Positions 28,920 through 37,674 of a stretch of DNA of 64,000 nt are shown here, in pieces. Each line of letters starts with the position of its first letter. The stretch's first letter is position 1. The notes beneath the pieces were generated by a model, which was not told the origin of the DNA, ran no database searches, and saw only the letters and a list, made by a program, of their open reading frames with translations. A program made the translations under genes and the position numbers. This DNA is from an uncultured Caldimonas sp. (GTDB lineage: Bacteria > Pseudomonadota > Gammaproteobacteria > Burkholderiales > Burkholderiaceae). The stretch spans positions 27,804 through 91,803 of the forward strand of contig NZ_CAMLJQ010000016.1 in NCBI RefSeq assembly GCF_946480305.1. The letters run 5' to 3'.

Positions 28920-29435
28920 TTACGGCTTGGCCACCACCGCCAGCGTGTACTGGTCGACGCTCTGCAGCGGCACCCGCTCGTCGAATCCGAAGTCGACGTA
29001 CTGCGCATCGCCCTTCTCGATCTTGGCGGCCACGGTGGCGCGCCCGACCTCGGTGCCGTTGGACAGCGCGATCAGCCGCAGCGAGCCGTCGAAGCCGTTC
29101 TCGGACATCAGGTAGACGCTGATGCCCTTGCCTGCCGTCATGTCCTGCGCGCGGGTGGGTTGCACGGTGGGCGCCGTGGCCGGATCGGCCAGCACGATCT
29201 TCTTTGCGTTGAGCGAAGCGTCGAAGCCCTTGCCCATGCCCGAGAGCACGTTGCCGACGCCTTCGGCCACGGTGCCGCCGACTTCCTTGCCACGGTCGCG
29301 GACGACCTCGCCCGCACCTTGCACCAGATCGACTTTTTCAGCGGCCAGGTCCTGGCCCTTTTCCTTGGCGGTGCGGCTGTCGCAGGCAGCGACCAGCACC
29401 AGGGCAGCCAATGCGGCCGCGAGTTTTGCTGTCAT
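28920..29435 (-). CDS. Predicted lipoprotein of unknown function
   Basis: A 171-residue lipoprotein. The ATG at 29435 begins MTAKLAAALAALVLVAACDS, with lipobox VAAC and Cys18 as the lipidated residue; Asp at +2 can act as an inner-membrane retention signal in some enterobacteria. The mature part has a short helical region (KEKGQDLAAEKVDLVQGAGE) with repeated Gly residues (EGVGNVLSGMGKGF), then a beta-rich C-terminal domain with ISVYLMSENGFDGSLRL and VDFGFDERVPL. No family was recognised. It lies alone between the glycosyltransferase and transporter genes, with gaps of 110 and 136 bases. Confidence 0.72.
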   Translation of the reverse strand: MTAKLAAALAALVLVAACDSRTAKEKGQDLAAEKVDLVQGAGEVVRDRGKEVGGTVAEGVGNVLSGMGKGFDASLNAKKIVLADPATAPTVQPTRAQDMTAGKGISVYLMSENGFDGSLRLIALSNGTEVGRATVAAKIEKGDAQYVDFGFDERVPLQSVDQYTLAVVAKP

Positions 29436-29571
29436 GACCCGTCCCTTGAGGCGTGGAGTTGTTGTTGTGCCAGGAGGCTCGCAGGCCAGTCTGGACCGGG
29501 CGAATGCTAGCGCGCGGGTGCCGGGGGCGTCATCCCCCATTCAGGTACCGCCCGGGTACAGGCCCGGCGGT

Positions 29572-30933
29572 TCACAGCGCGAAGGACACCACTGCGGAGA
29601 TCACCACGATGCACACGAGGTTGAGGACCAGCCCGCAGCGCATCATCCAGCCCTGCGGCACCTCGCCCGTCCCGTAGACGATCGCGTTCGGCGGGGTGGC
29701 CACCGGCAGCATGAAGGCGCAGGAGGCGCTGACCGCGATGGCGGCCGCCAGTGCCGCCGGCGACATGCCGAGGCTGCCGCTCACACTCAGGAAGATCGGC
29801 ACCAGCAGCGCCGCGCTGGCGGTGTTGCTCACCAGCTCGGTCAGCATCACGACGAACGCGACCACCGCCACGAGCAGCAACAGCGGTGGAGCCCCGTGCA
29901 CGAAAGCCACGAGTTGATCAGCCAGGAAGCGGCTGGCGCCGGTGCTGCCCATCATGTGGCTCAAGGCAAGCCCGCCGCCGAAAAGCAGCAGCACGCCCCA
30001 GTTGGCGCCGCTCTCCAGGTCGTCCCACCGCAGGGTGCGGGTGACGAACAACGCCGCGATCGCCGCCAACGCCACCAGCGTGTCGAAGTCGGCCTCCACG
30101 CCGAGCCAGCGCGACAGCGGTGCGCTGCCCACCCAGCCCACCACCGTGAGCCCGAAGATGCAGATGGCGGCCAGGCGCGGCCGGGTCCACTCGAAGCGCT
30201 CGTGCGGCACCTCGCTGCGCCCTGCCAGCGAGGGCCGCAGCAGCAGGTACAGCACGCCGACCATCAGGGGCAGCAACAGACCGACCATGGGCAGACCGAT
30301 GCGCAGCCATTGCGCAAAGCCGATGCCTGCCTGCGCTGCGGCAATGGCGTTCGGCGGGCTGCCGACCAGCGTGCCGATGCCGCCGATGCTGGCGCTGTAG
30401 GCCAGCCCGAGCAGCACGAACACGCGGTCGCGCAGCGCGGCGCCGGCCTCCTCTTCAGCCTGGCGCCCCTGCCGCTGCAACAGGCCCAGCGCGAGCGGCA
30501 GCATCATCGCGGCCGTTGCCGTGTTGCTGATCCACATCGAAAGGGCCGCGGTCAGCGCGAACAGCAGCACGAAGGCCAGTGCCCGCCTGCCGCGCGCCAG
30601 ACGCAGCACGCCGATGGCCAGCGCGCGGTCCAGGCCATGGCGGGCCAGCGCGGCCGCCAGTGCAAAGCCGCCCAGGAACAGGAAGATCACCGGGTTGGCG
30701 AACGACGCCAGCGCCTCCTTCACGGTGAACACGCCGGTCAGCACGTACAGCAGTGGCACCAGCAGTGCCGTCACGCTGATGTGCAGCGCCTGCGTCATCC
30801 ACAGACTTCCGATCAATGCGAACAACGCCAGCCCGGTGCGCAGCGGCTCGGCCGACGGGGCAAGCGTGTAGACGGCAGCAGTGACGGCCAGGCTGACCAA
30901 CGGCCGCCAGCCATGAACCACGATCGCATGCAT
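29572..30933 (-). CDS. DASS (SLC13) family anion:sodium symporter
   Basis: A 453-residue inner-membrane transporter of the divalent anion:sodium symporter family, which takes up dicarboxylates, citrate or sulfate. Around 11-12 hydrophobic segments are visible. Two copies of the SNT signature that forms the substrate and sodium sites are intact: MWISNTATAAMMLPLALG and ELVSNTASAALLVPI. The start at 30933 follows GAGGAC and gives MHAIVVHGWRPLVS; the open frame runs further upstream into the neighbouring gene without family sequence. No operon partner exists on this strand except distantly. The exact anion cannot be predicted. Confidence 0.85.
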   Translation of the reverse strand: MHAIVVHGWRPLVSLAVTAAVYTLAPSAEPLRTGLALFALIGSLWMTQALHISVTALLVPLLYVLTGVFTVKEALASFANPVIFLFLGGFALAAALARHGLDRALAIGVLRLARGRRALAFVLLFALTAALSMWISNTATAAMMLPLALGLLQRQGRQAEEEAGAALRDRVFVLLGLAYSASIGGIGTLVGSPPNAIAAAQAGIGFAQWLRIGLPMVGLLLPLMVGVLYLLLRPSLAGRSEVPHERFEWTRPRLAAICIFGLTVVGWVGSAPLSRWLGVEADFDTLVALAAIAALFVTRTLRWDDLESGANWGVLLLFGGGLALSHMMGSTGASRFLADQLVAFVHGAPPLLLLVAVVAFVVMLTELVSNTASAALLVPIFLSVSGSLGMSPAALAAAIAVSASCAFMLPVATPPNAIVYGTGEVPQGWMMRCGLVLNLVCIVVISAVVSFAL

Positions 30934-31031
30934 CGGCTGTCCTCTCGAATCAATGAAGGCCGCCCCGGGCTGCGGTTCGACGCAGCCGGTGCCGGGCCCT
31001 CTTCCAGCGCGCAGCAATGCGCGCGCCCGCA

Positions 31032-34000
31032 TCAGCCCGAAGGTCGTTGCAACGGCAACGGCCCGGCTGCCAGCAGTTGCGCAAACTCGGCGGCGGGCAA
31101 GGGCGGGCTGAAGCGGTAGCCCTGCAGCACGTCGCAGCCTTCCGCGCGCAGGAAGACAAGCTGCTCGTGCGTCTCGACCCCCTCGGCCACCACCTGCAGC
31201 CGCAGGCTGTGTCCGAGCCCGACGATGCTGCGCGTGATGGCGGCGTCGTCCGCATCGGTGGTCACGTGGCGGATGAAGGACGCGTCGATCTTCAGCTTGT
31301 CGATCGGGAAGCGCTTGAGATACGCCAGCGACGAGTAGCCGGTGCCGAAATCGTCGATGGACAGCAGCACGCCGGCGTCCTTGAGCTGCTTCAAGGTCGC
31401 GATCGTGCTTTCGGCGTCTTCCATCACGGTGCGCTCGGTGAGTTCGAGCTCGAGGTAGGTCGGCGACAAACCGCTGTCGCGCAGCACCTCGAGCACCATG
31501 CGTTCCATCTGCGGCTGCCGGAAGCTGGCCTCCGCCAGGTTCACCGCCACCGGGATGGCGGGCAGGCCGGCGTCCTGCCAGGTGCGGTTCTGGCGGCAGG
31601 CTTCGCGCAGCACCCAGTCGCCGACCGAGAGGATCAGGTCGCTTTCCTCCGCGAGCGGGATGAATTGCGCGGGCGGCATGAGGCCCGCGCCGGGGCGGTT
31701 CCAGCGGATCAGCGCCTCGGCGCCGGCGATGCGCCCGCTGCGCGCATCCACCAGCGGCTGGTAGTACAGCTCGAACTCGCCGCGCTCCAGGCCACGCCGC
31801 AAGGCGGTTTCGAGAAACAGGTGCTCGAACGCGCGCTCGTTCAGCTCCTGCCTATAGAACTGGTAGTTGTTGCGACCGCGCTTCTTGGCGTGGTACATGG
31901 CTGCATCGGCGTTCTTGATCAGCGCGTGCGCATCGTCGCCATCCTGCGGGTACACCGCGATGCCGATGCTGGTGCTGACCGACAGCTCGTGCTCGCCGAG
32001 CCGGTACGAGGTGTTGACGGCCTGCAGCACCTTGGCCGCGACCTGCGCGGCGTCAGGGGCGCTGGGCAGGTCGCCGAGCACGATCACGAATTCGTCGCCT
32101 CCCAGGCGTGCCAGCGTGTCTTCTTCGCGCAGCTGGTGCCGCAGCACCGGCGCCACCGCTTGCAGCAACTCGTCGCCGGCTGCATGACCGAGCGAGTCGT
32201 TGACGTACTTGAACCGGTCCAGGTCCAGGAACAGTACCGCCACGTGCTTGCCATGGCGGTGTGCCTTGGCCAGGGCGACGGCAAGGCGGTCGAGCAACAG
32301 CACCCGGTTGGGCAGCTGCGTCAGCGCGTCGTAGTAGGCCAGGAAGTGGATGCGCTCCTCCGCGGCCTTGCGCTCCGAGAGGTCGTAGGAGATCGACACG
32401 TAGTGCGTCACCTCGCCCTGCGTGTTCTTGACCGCGGTGGTGGCAAGCCACTGCGGGAACACGCCGCCGTCCTTGCGGCGCCCCCACACCTCGCCCTGCC
32501 AATGCCCATCGTGCTGCAACGCGGCATGCACCACCTCCGGCTGCGTGCCCGGCGCGGCACTGGATTGCAGCAGCGCGTGGCGCATGCCCTGCACCTCATC
32601 CGGCTCATAGCCGGTGAGCTGGGTGAACGCGCGGTTGACCGACAGCACCGTCTGCTGCGCATCGGTCACCACGATGGACTCGGCCGTCCCCTCGAACACC
32701 TTGCCGGCGAGCTGCAGCTGCTCCTCGGCGCGCTTGCGCTCGGAGATGTCCTGCGTCATCACCATGCCGAAGGCGATCTCGCCGCGCTCGTCCCGCACCG
32801 GCACGCAGTAGGTGGCATAGACGCGGCCGCGATACGCCACCTCGTCGGTGCGCACCTCGCCGGCCAGCGCCCTCCGGTAGTCGGGCGCAATGCGCTCGGC
32901 CACCACGTCGCCGAACACCTCCCAGATCGTGCGGCCCACCATCTGCTCGCGGTCCAGGCCGGCCGGCTCGAGCCCGGTGCCTTCGGCCAGAAGGTAGCGC
33001 AGCTCGCGGTCGAACAGCAGCACCGCACCGTTGGGAAAGTGACGCGCCATCGCCGAGTACAGCTCCTGGCTGCGACGCAGGTCCTGCTCGGTGCGCGCGC
33101 GCCGCTCCACCTCGGCCCGCAAGCGCTCGACGAGCAGGCTGTTCTGCAGCGAGATCGCCAGCTGTGCCGCCAGATGCCGCACCAGCTCCGCCCGCCCGGG
33201 CGTGAACACGTGGGTCTGCAGGTTGTTCTCGAGATAGAGCAGCCCGAGCGGCTGGCCCTGCTTGAGCACCGGCAGGCACAACGCCGAGCGGATGCGCCGC
33301 GCTCGCACGCAGGCATCGGTGGCGAACAGCCCTTCGCCCGCGGCATCGGCCAGCACTGTCGGCTCACGGGTGCGGCGCACGTACTGCAACAGCGACAGCG
33401 GCAGTTGCTCGGCGTCGAGCGGCTGCGGGTCGAGCACGCACTCGATCTCGCCGTCGGCCGGGGCGTGACCCTGCGCGCGCAACAACAGCTCGCCATCGTC
33501 TTCCATGAGCAGCAGTGCCCCGCGCTCGGCACCGGTGGTTTCGAGCAGCACGCGCAGCAGGCGCTCCAGCAGGCGCGGCAGCTCGATCTCGCTTGCGAGG
33601 GCCTGCGCCGCACGCATCAGCGTGACGGCATCGACCGTGCCGCTGCCGCCGGTGCTGGTCAGGCCGTCGGTGGAGGTCAGCGTGGCAGCGGTGCCCGGGC
33701 GCAAGGTATCCGGATGCTCGGCCTCCATCGCCCGGACCTTGGCCTGAGCGCCCCAGCGCCGGTAGCACTCCCTGGCGACGCGCAGATGGAATGCGGCCAG
33801 GCGCCGCTCGCCCTGCGCCTGAAGAAATCTTCCTGCCAACTCGTTGGCGAGCGCCTCCTGGTGAACCACCCCCTGCTGCCGCGCCGCGTCGGCCGCTTCG
33901 CCATAGAGCTGCAGGGCCCGCCACCGGTCGCCATCGACGCGTGCGATCTCGGCCTCGGCCAGCGCGCGCAGGTGACGGAAGTTCTCGGCACAACGCCGCT

Positions 34001-37000
34001 CCCACTGCTGCAGCTGCGCCAGCCCGGCGCCGAGTTCGCTGCGCCACGCACTGCGATCGGCGCCACGGCCACGGGGGTCGCTGCGAGCGCGGATGAGCAC
34101 GTTGAACGCGACCATGTCCGCCCGCTCGATCAAGGTGCCCATCGGCTCGCTCAGGGTCACGCCCTTGCCGATGGCCTCAAGGGCCGTGGCCTCGTCGCCC
34201 AGCAGGTAGGCCGCCTCTGCCCGTGCCAACTGGTAGATGGCGCGCATCGGCAGGCTGTCCGCGCCCGGCAGACGTTCCACGACGGCATCGTCGTACTCGC
34301 CTTCGTCGAACCGCGTGGGCGCACCGGGCTGCCCCTGCAACAGCTGCGCCGAGCGCAGGCGCAGCGAGACCTGGAAGCTTTGCGGCACCACGCCCAACCG
34401 GCGCGCGACCGCCAGCGCGTTCTCGGCTGCCCGCTGGACCGTCGCAAGATCCTGCCCCGCCACCCACATGGCCGTGACGGCGTGCGCGTGCGCCGCCACG
34501 GCGAAGTGGATGTCGCCTCCCGCCAGGCCGGCCCGCTGCGCTTCGCGGAAGTAGTCTTCCGCCTGCTGGATGGGCTCCCACCAGTAACTCATGAAGCAGC
34601 CGTACAGGTGCAGCACGCGGCTGGTGACCGTGGGCTCCTTGTAGAGCCGTGCCAACGCGAGTGCGGTGCGCCCCAGGGCCCGGCCGGTGAGGTCGTCGCC
34701 GGTGAGCAGGCCGTGCAGCGTTGCATAGCTGATGCAGGCATACGCAGCCGAAGTCGAGCGGCCGTGTGCCAGCGCGAGGTTCAGCGCGCGCAGCATCACC
34801 AGCGGCAGCAGCTCCGGCTTCGACCAGAACGACGGCGATGCCAGGTCGGTGAGCAGGCTCACCCGCGCAAGCATCGTCTCGTCGCGCATCTCCGGCATGC
34901 GGGTCAACGCGTCGGGCGGGTTCTGCGCGAGGTGCGACCGCAGTTCGTGCTGCGCCTGCGCCAACGCGCTGCTGGCGTTGTGCAGAGGCAGGCGGTCGCC
35001 GAGCAGTCGCAGCGCCAGCCGCCCCCAACGCAAGGCCTCCTGGGGACGGCCGGAGATATCCGCCACGCGCAGCCGGATCGACAACAGCTCGCTGTGCTCC
35101 AACGCGGTGCGGGCGTAGCGGTGCGCGTGCCGGGCCCATTCTTCGGCACGCGCGTGTTCGCCGATCGATTGCGCGCAGCGTGCCGATTCGCGGTACAGCA
35201 CGAGGCAGAGCGCCTCGTCCGCGCGCCAGGAGGCGTCGTCGAGCGGCAGGCATCGCAGACCGGCACGGAAGTATTCGAGGGCCGCGTCATGTGCGGCGCG
35301 CGCCTGCGCCTTGCCGCCGGCACGCAGGTTGAGGTGGGCGAGCTGCACGCGTGACGGGAGGTCGGGCAACGCCTGGATGCCGGCATTGAGCTGGTCCACC
35401 GCCTCGAACAGGCTGTCGTCGGAACCGATCTCGCTGTCGCGCTCCAGCAGCAGCCGGCCCAGCTGCAGGTGCAGGCGCGCGCGGGCCGGCTCGTCGAGCA
35501 TGGTGTAGGCGGCCCGTTGCACCTGGTCGTGCGCAAAACGGTACGCGGCGGCGAGCTCCTGCAGCCGCAGGTCGAGCGGTCCACGCTTGCGCGGCAGGCG
35601 AAACGCATCGTGCAACGGAAGCAGCAGCCCCGCATCGAGCGCCGGCACCAGTTCACGCGCCACCTCCACCGCGGCCAGGCCCGAGGCCTGCGAGAGCAGT
35701 TGCAGCGCCGCCTGGTGCCCGGCACACGCGGCGACCTGTACCAGATGCCGCGTGGCAGGTGGCAGGCGTTCGATCGACTGCACCATCAGCTCGACGGCGC
35801 TGTCGGCGATCTCGACCTGCTCGATCGCTTCCGCGTCCCACACCCACAGGTTGAGCGAGCGGTCGAACTGGATGCGCTGCTCCTGCGTGAGCGTCTGCAG
35901 CACCCGCCGGATGAAAAACGGGTTGCCGGCCGTCTTGCGCACCAGCAGCCTGGCGAGCCCGGTGGCGCGTTGACGTTCGCACTTCAATGCATCGGCACAC
36001 AGCTCGGTCACGGCCGCGAGCTCCAGTGAGCCGAGCTCCAGCTGCAGACAGGTGTCGCGGCGCGCCTCGAGCAGCGCATGCAGCGCGTGGCCCGGCTCCA
36101 CCTCGCGCAAGCGGCAGGCGCCGAGCACCATCAGGTGCGCGCTGGCACTGTCGTCGAGCAGGCGCTGCACCAGGTCGACCGACGCGGCGTCGGCCCACTG
36201 CAGGTCGTCGAGGAACAGCACGAGCGGATGCTCCGGCCCGGCGCACGCCTGCAGGAAGGCCGTCCACGTGAGGTTGAAGCGCGTGCGCGACTCCAGCGGA
36301 CCGAGGTCGGGCAAGGGCGGCGGCTCGCCGATCAGGAACTCCAGCGCCGGCAGCAGTTCGGTGACGACGCGGGCGTTGTCTGCGAGCGCAGCGGACAACC
36401 GCTCGCGCCAGCGCCGCACCACCGGCTCGGGCTGCACCAGCACCTGCCGCACGAACATCTGCATCGCCTGCACGAAAGCCGGGTACGGCGTGCCCTGCGG
36501 CAGCTGGTCGAACTTGCCGGAGATCATCGTGCCGCGCTCGGCCGCCACCGCCGCACGCACGTGATTGACCAGCGCGGTCTTGCCGATCCCCGCCGCCCCG
36601 CCCACCAGCACGAAGCGGCATGCCCCGTTGCGCGCCTCCTCGAAAGCATTCAACAATGCCGTCGATTCGGCCTCGCGCCCATACAGCCGCTCGGGCAGCA
36701 CCAGTTCGCCGGAGACGTCGTTGCGGGCCAGCTGGAACGGGTCGATGCGCCCATGCACCAGCCAGCGCCGCGCCGCTTCGTGCAGATCGGCCGCGAGTGC
36801 GGCTGCCGTCTGGTAGCGCTCCTCGGGCGCCTTGGCGAGCAGCTTGAGCACGATCTGAGACACCAGCTGCGGCACCTTGGGATCGCGCTCATGGGGCGCC
36901 ACCGGGCGGCGCGCCAGGTGACCGTGGATCACCTCGAGCACGTCCGTCGAATCGAAGGGCGGTGCGCCGGTCAGCAGTTCATAGAACGTGGCGCCGATGG

Positions 37001-37601
37001 AATAGAAGTCGGTGCGGTAGTCCACCGAGCGGCCGGTGCGGCCGGTCTGCTCCGGCGACAGGTAGGCCCAGGTGCCGCTCGCGTCCGCCGACTCGGGATC
37101 GGCGATGGACGCGGTGCGGAACGGCGTCGCGAGTTCGAAGTCGATCAGCGTCAGGCGGCGGGTCTGTTCGTTCCACACCAGGTTGGACGGGTTGATGTCG
37201 CGATGCACCATGGGCTTGTCGTGCAGGCGCCGCACGATGTGCACCAACTGCTCGGCCCACTCGAAGAACAGCTCGAGCGTCACGCCGCCGGCCGCGCAGC
37301 GCTCCCGCAGGTTCTGCGGCCCCGCGTCCTCGAGCACGAGCGCCAGCCCGTTGCCACGCCGCTCCAGCGCCAGGGCCCGCACGACCCCGACCATGCGCAC
37401 CGCACGCAGCATCTCGTATTCGTGCCGCAGGGTCGCGATGGCGTGCGCCGACGGCAGCTCTCCGGCCGTCAGCTTCACGATGACGGACGCCTCGCGCTGC
37501 GCATCCCACCCGCGGTAGATCTGGTGCCGGTGATTCTGGAAGATGGGAAGGTCCGTCTGCGTGCGGGGGGGTTCCCTCTCCGATGTCCCTCTGCTGCTCA
37601 T
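31032..37601 (-). CDS. Giant multidomain Ser/Thr kinase, ATPase, GAF-PAS-PAS-GGDEF-EAL signalling protein
   Basis: A single 2189-residue protein. Residues about 20-285 are a protein kinase domain: Lys in VIVKLT (about 41), HRDINPSNL (about 132), and LIDFELA, with Glu instead of the Gly of DFG. Residues about 305-600 form an AAA-type ATPase with Walker A GGAAGIGKTALV (about 333) and a downstream LVLFLDDLQWADA. A long helical TPR-like region follows (about 720-1290), then GAF (about 1330-1490), PAS (1510-1625) and PAS (1630-1755). GGDEF is intact at about 1833, preceded by an inhibitory I-site REED, and EAL at about 1961 has its family residues (ELTERT, DDFGTGYSSL, EGVET). It should join a phospho-signal to c-di-GMP metabolism in the cytoplasm. 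Such kinase-ATPase fusions are known, but usually end in a histidine kinase. Confidence 0.88.
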   Translation of the reverse strand: MSSRGTSEREPPRTQTDLPIFQNHRHQIYRGWDAQREASVIVKLTAGELPSAHAIATLRHEYEMLRAVRMVGVVRALALERRGNGLALVLEDAGPQNLRERCAAGGVTLELFFEWAEQLVHIVRRLHDKPMVHRDINPSNLVWNEQTRRLTLIDFELATPFRTASIADPESADASGTWAYLSPEQTGRTGRSVDYRTDFYSIGATFYELLTGAPPFDSTDVLEVIHGHLARRPVAPHERDPKVPQLVSQIVLKLLAKAPEERYQTAAALAADLHEAARRWLVHGRIDPFQLARNDVSGELVLPERLYGREAESTALLNAFEEARNGACRFVLVGGAAGIGKTALVNHVRAAVAAERGTMISGKFDQLPQGTPYPAFVQAMQMFVRQVLVQPEPVVRRWRERLSAALADNARVVTELLPALEFLIGEPPPLPDLGPLESRTRFNLTWTAFLQACAGPEHPLVLFLDDLQWADAASVDLVQRLLDDSASAHLMVLGACRLREVEPGHALHALLEARRDTCLQLELGSLELAAVTELCADALKCERQRATGLARLLVRKTAGNPFFIRRVLQTLTQEQRIQFDRSLNLWVWDAEAIEQVEIADSAVELMVQSIERLPPATRHLVQVAACAGHQAALQLLSQASGLAAVEVARELVPALDAGLLLPLHDAFRLPRKRGPLDLRLQELAAAYRFAHDQVQRAAYTMLDEPARARLHLQLGRLLLERDSEIGSDDSLFEAVDQLNAGIQALPDLPSRVQLAHLNLRAGGKAQARAAHDAALEYFRAGLRCLPLDDASWRADEALCLVLYRESARCAQSIGEHARAEEWARHAHRYARTALEHSELLSIRLRVADISGRPQEALRWGRLALRLLGDRLPLHNASSALAQAQHELRSHLAQNPPDALTRMPEMRDETMLARVSLLTDLASPSFWSKPELLPLVMLRALNLALAHGRSTSAAYACISYATLHGLLTGDDLTGRALGRTALALARLYKEPTVTSRVLHLYGCFMSYWWEPIQQAEDYFREAQRAGLAGGDIHFAVAAHAHAVTAMWVAGQDLATVQRAAENALAVARRLGVVPQSFQVSLRLRSAQLLQGQPGAPTRFDEGEYDDAVVERLPGADSLPMRAIYQLARAEAAYLLGDEATALEAIGKGVTLSEPMGTLIERADMVAFNVLIRARSDPRGRGADRSAWRSELGAGLAQLQQWERRCAENFRHLRALAEAEIARVDGDRWRALQLYGEAADAARQQGVVHQEALANELAGRFLQAQGERRLAAFHLRVARECYRRWGAQAKVRAMEAEHPDTLRPGTAATLTSTDGLTSTGGSGTVDAVTLMRAAQALASEIELPRLLERLLRVLLETTGAERGALLLMEDDGELLLRAQGHAPADGEIECVLDPQPLDAEQLPLSLLQYVRRTREPTVLADAAGEGLFATDACVRARRIRSALCLPVLKQGQPLGLLYLENNLQTHVFTPGRAELVRHLAAQLAISLQNSLLVERLRAEVERRARTEQDLRRSQELYSAMARHFPNGAVLLFDRELRYLLAEGTGLEPAGLDREQMVGRTIWEVFGDVVAERIAPDYRRALAGEVRTDEVAYRGRVYATYCVPVRDERGEIAFGMVMTQDISERKRAEEQLQLAGKVFEGTAESIVVTDAQQTVLSVNRAFTQLTGYEPDEVQGMRHALLQSSAAPGTQPEVVHAALQHDGHWQGEVWGRRKDGGVFPQWLATTAVKNTQGEVTHYVSISYDLSERKAAEERIHFLAYYDALTQLPNRVLLLDRLAVALAKAHRHGKHVAVLFLDLDRFKYVNDSLGHAAGDELLQAVAPVLRHQLREEDTLARLGGDEFVIVLGDLPSAPDAAQVAAKVLQAVNTSYRLGEHELSVSTSIGIAVYPQDGDDAHALIKNADAAMYHAKKRGRNNYQFYRQELNERAFEHLFLETALRRGLERGEFELYYQPLVDARSGRIAGAEALIRWNRPGAGLMPPAQFIPLAEESDLILSVGDWVLREACRQNRTWQDAGLPAIPVAVNLAEASFRQPQMERMVLEVLRDSGLSPTYLELELTERTVMEDAESTIATLKQLKDAGVLLSIDDFGTGYSSLAYLKRFPIDKLKIDASFIRHVTTDADDAAITRSIVGLGHSLRLQVVAEGVETHEQLVFLRAEGCDVLQGYRFSPPLPAAEFAQLLAAGPLPLQRPSG

Positions 37602-37674
37602 GCAGCCATTAGGGACCGCCGCCCCGCCGCTGGCAACGGGTGTTTCACCGGGGAAGGCGCGCCGGCCCCCGGTG

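Noticed and set aside
29122..31119. A 665-residue plus-strand frame
   Set aside because: Opposite the DASS transporter gene; composition is His/Gln-rich and without any family motif.
31017..35354. A 1445-residue plus-strand frame
   Set aside because: It lies wholly opposite the giant signalling gene, whose domains are clear; it is a high-GC mirror frame.
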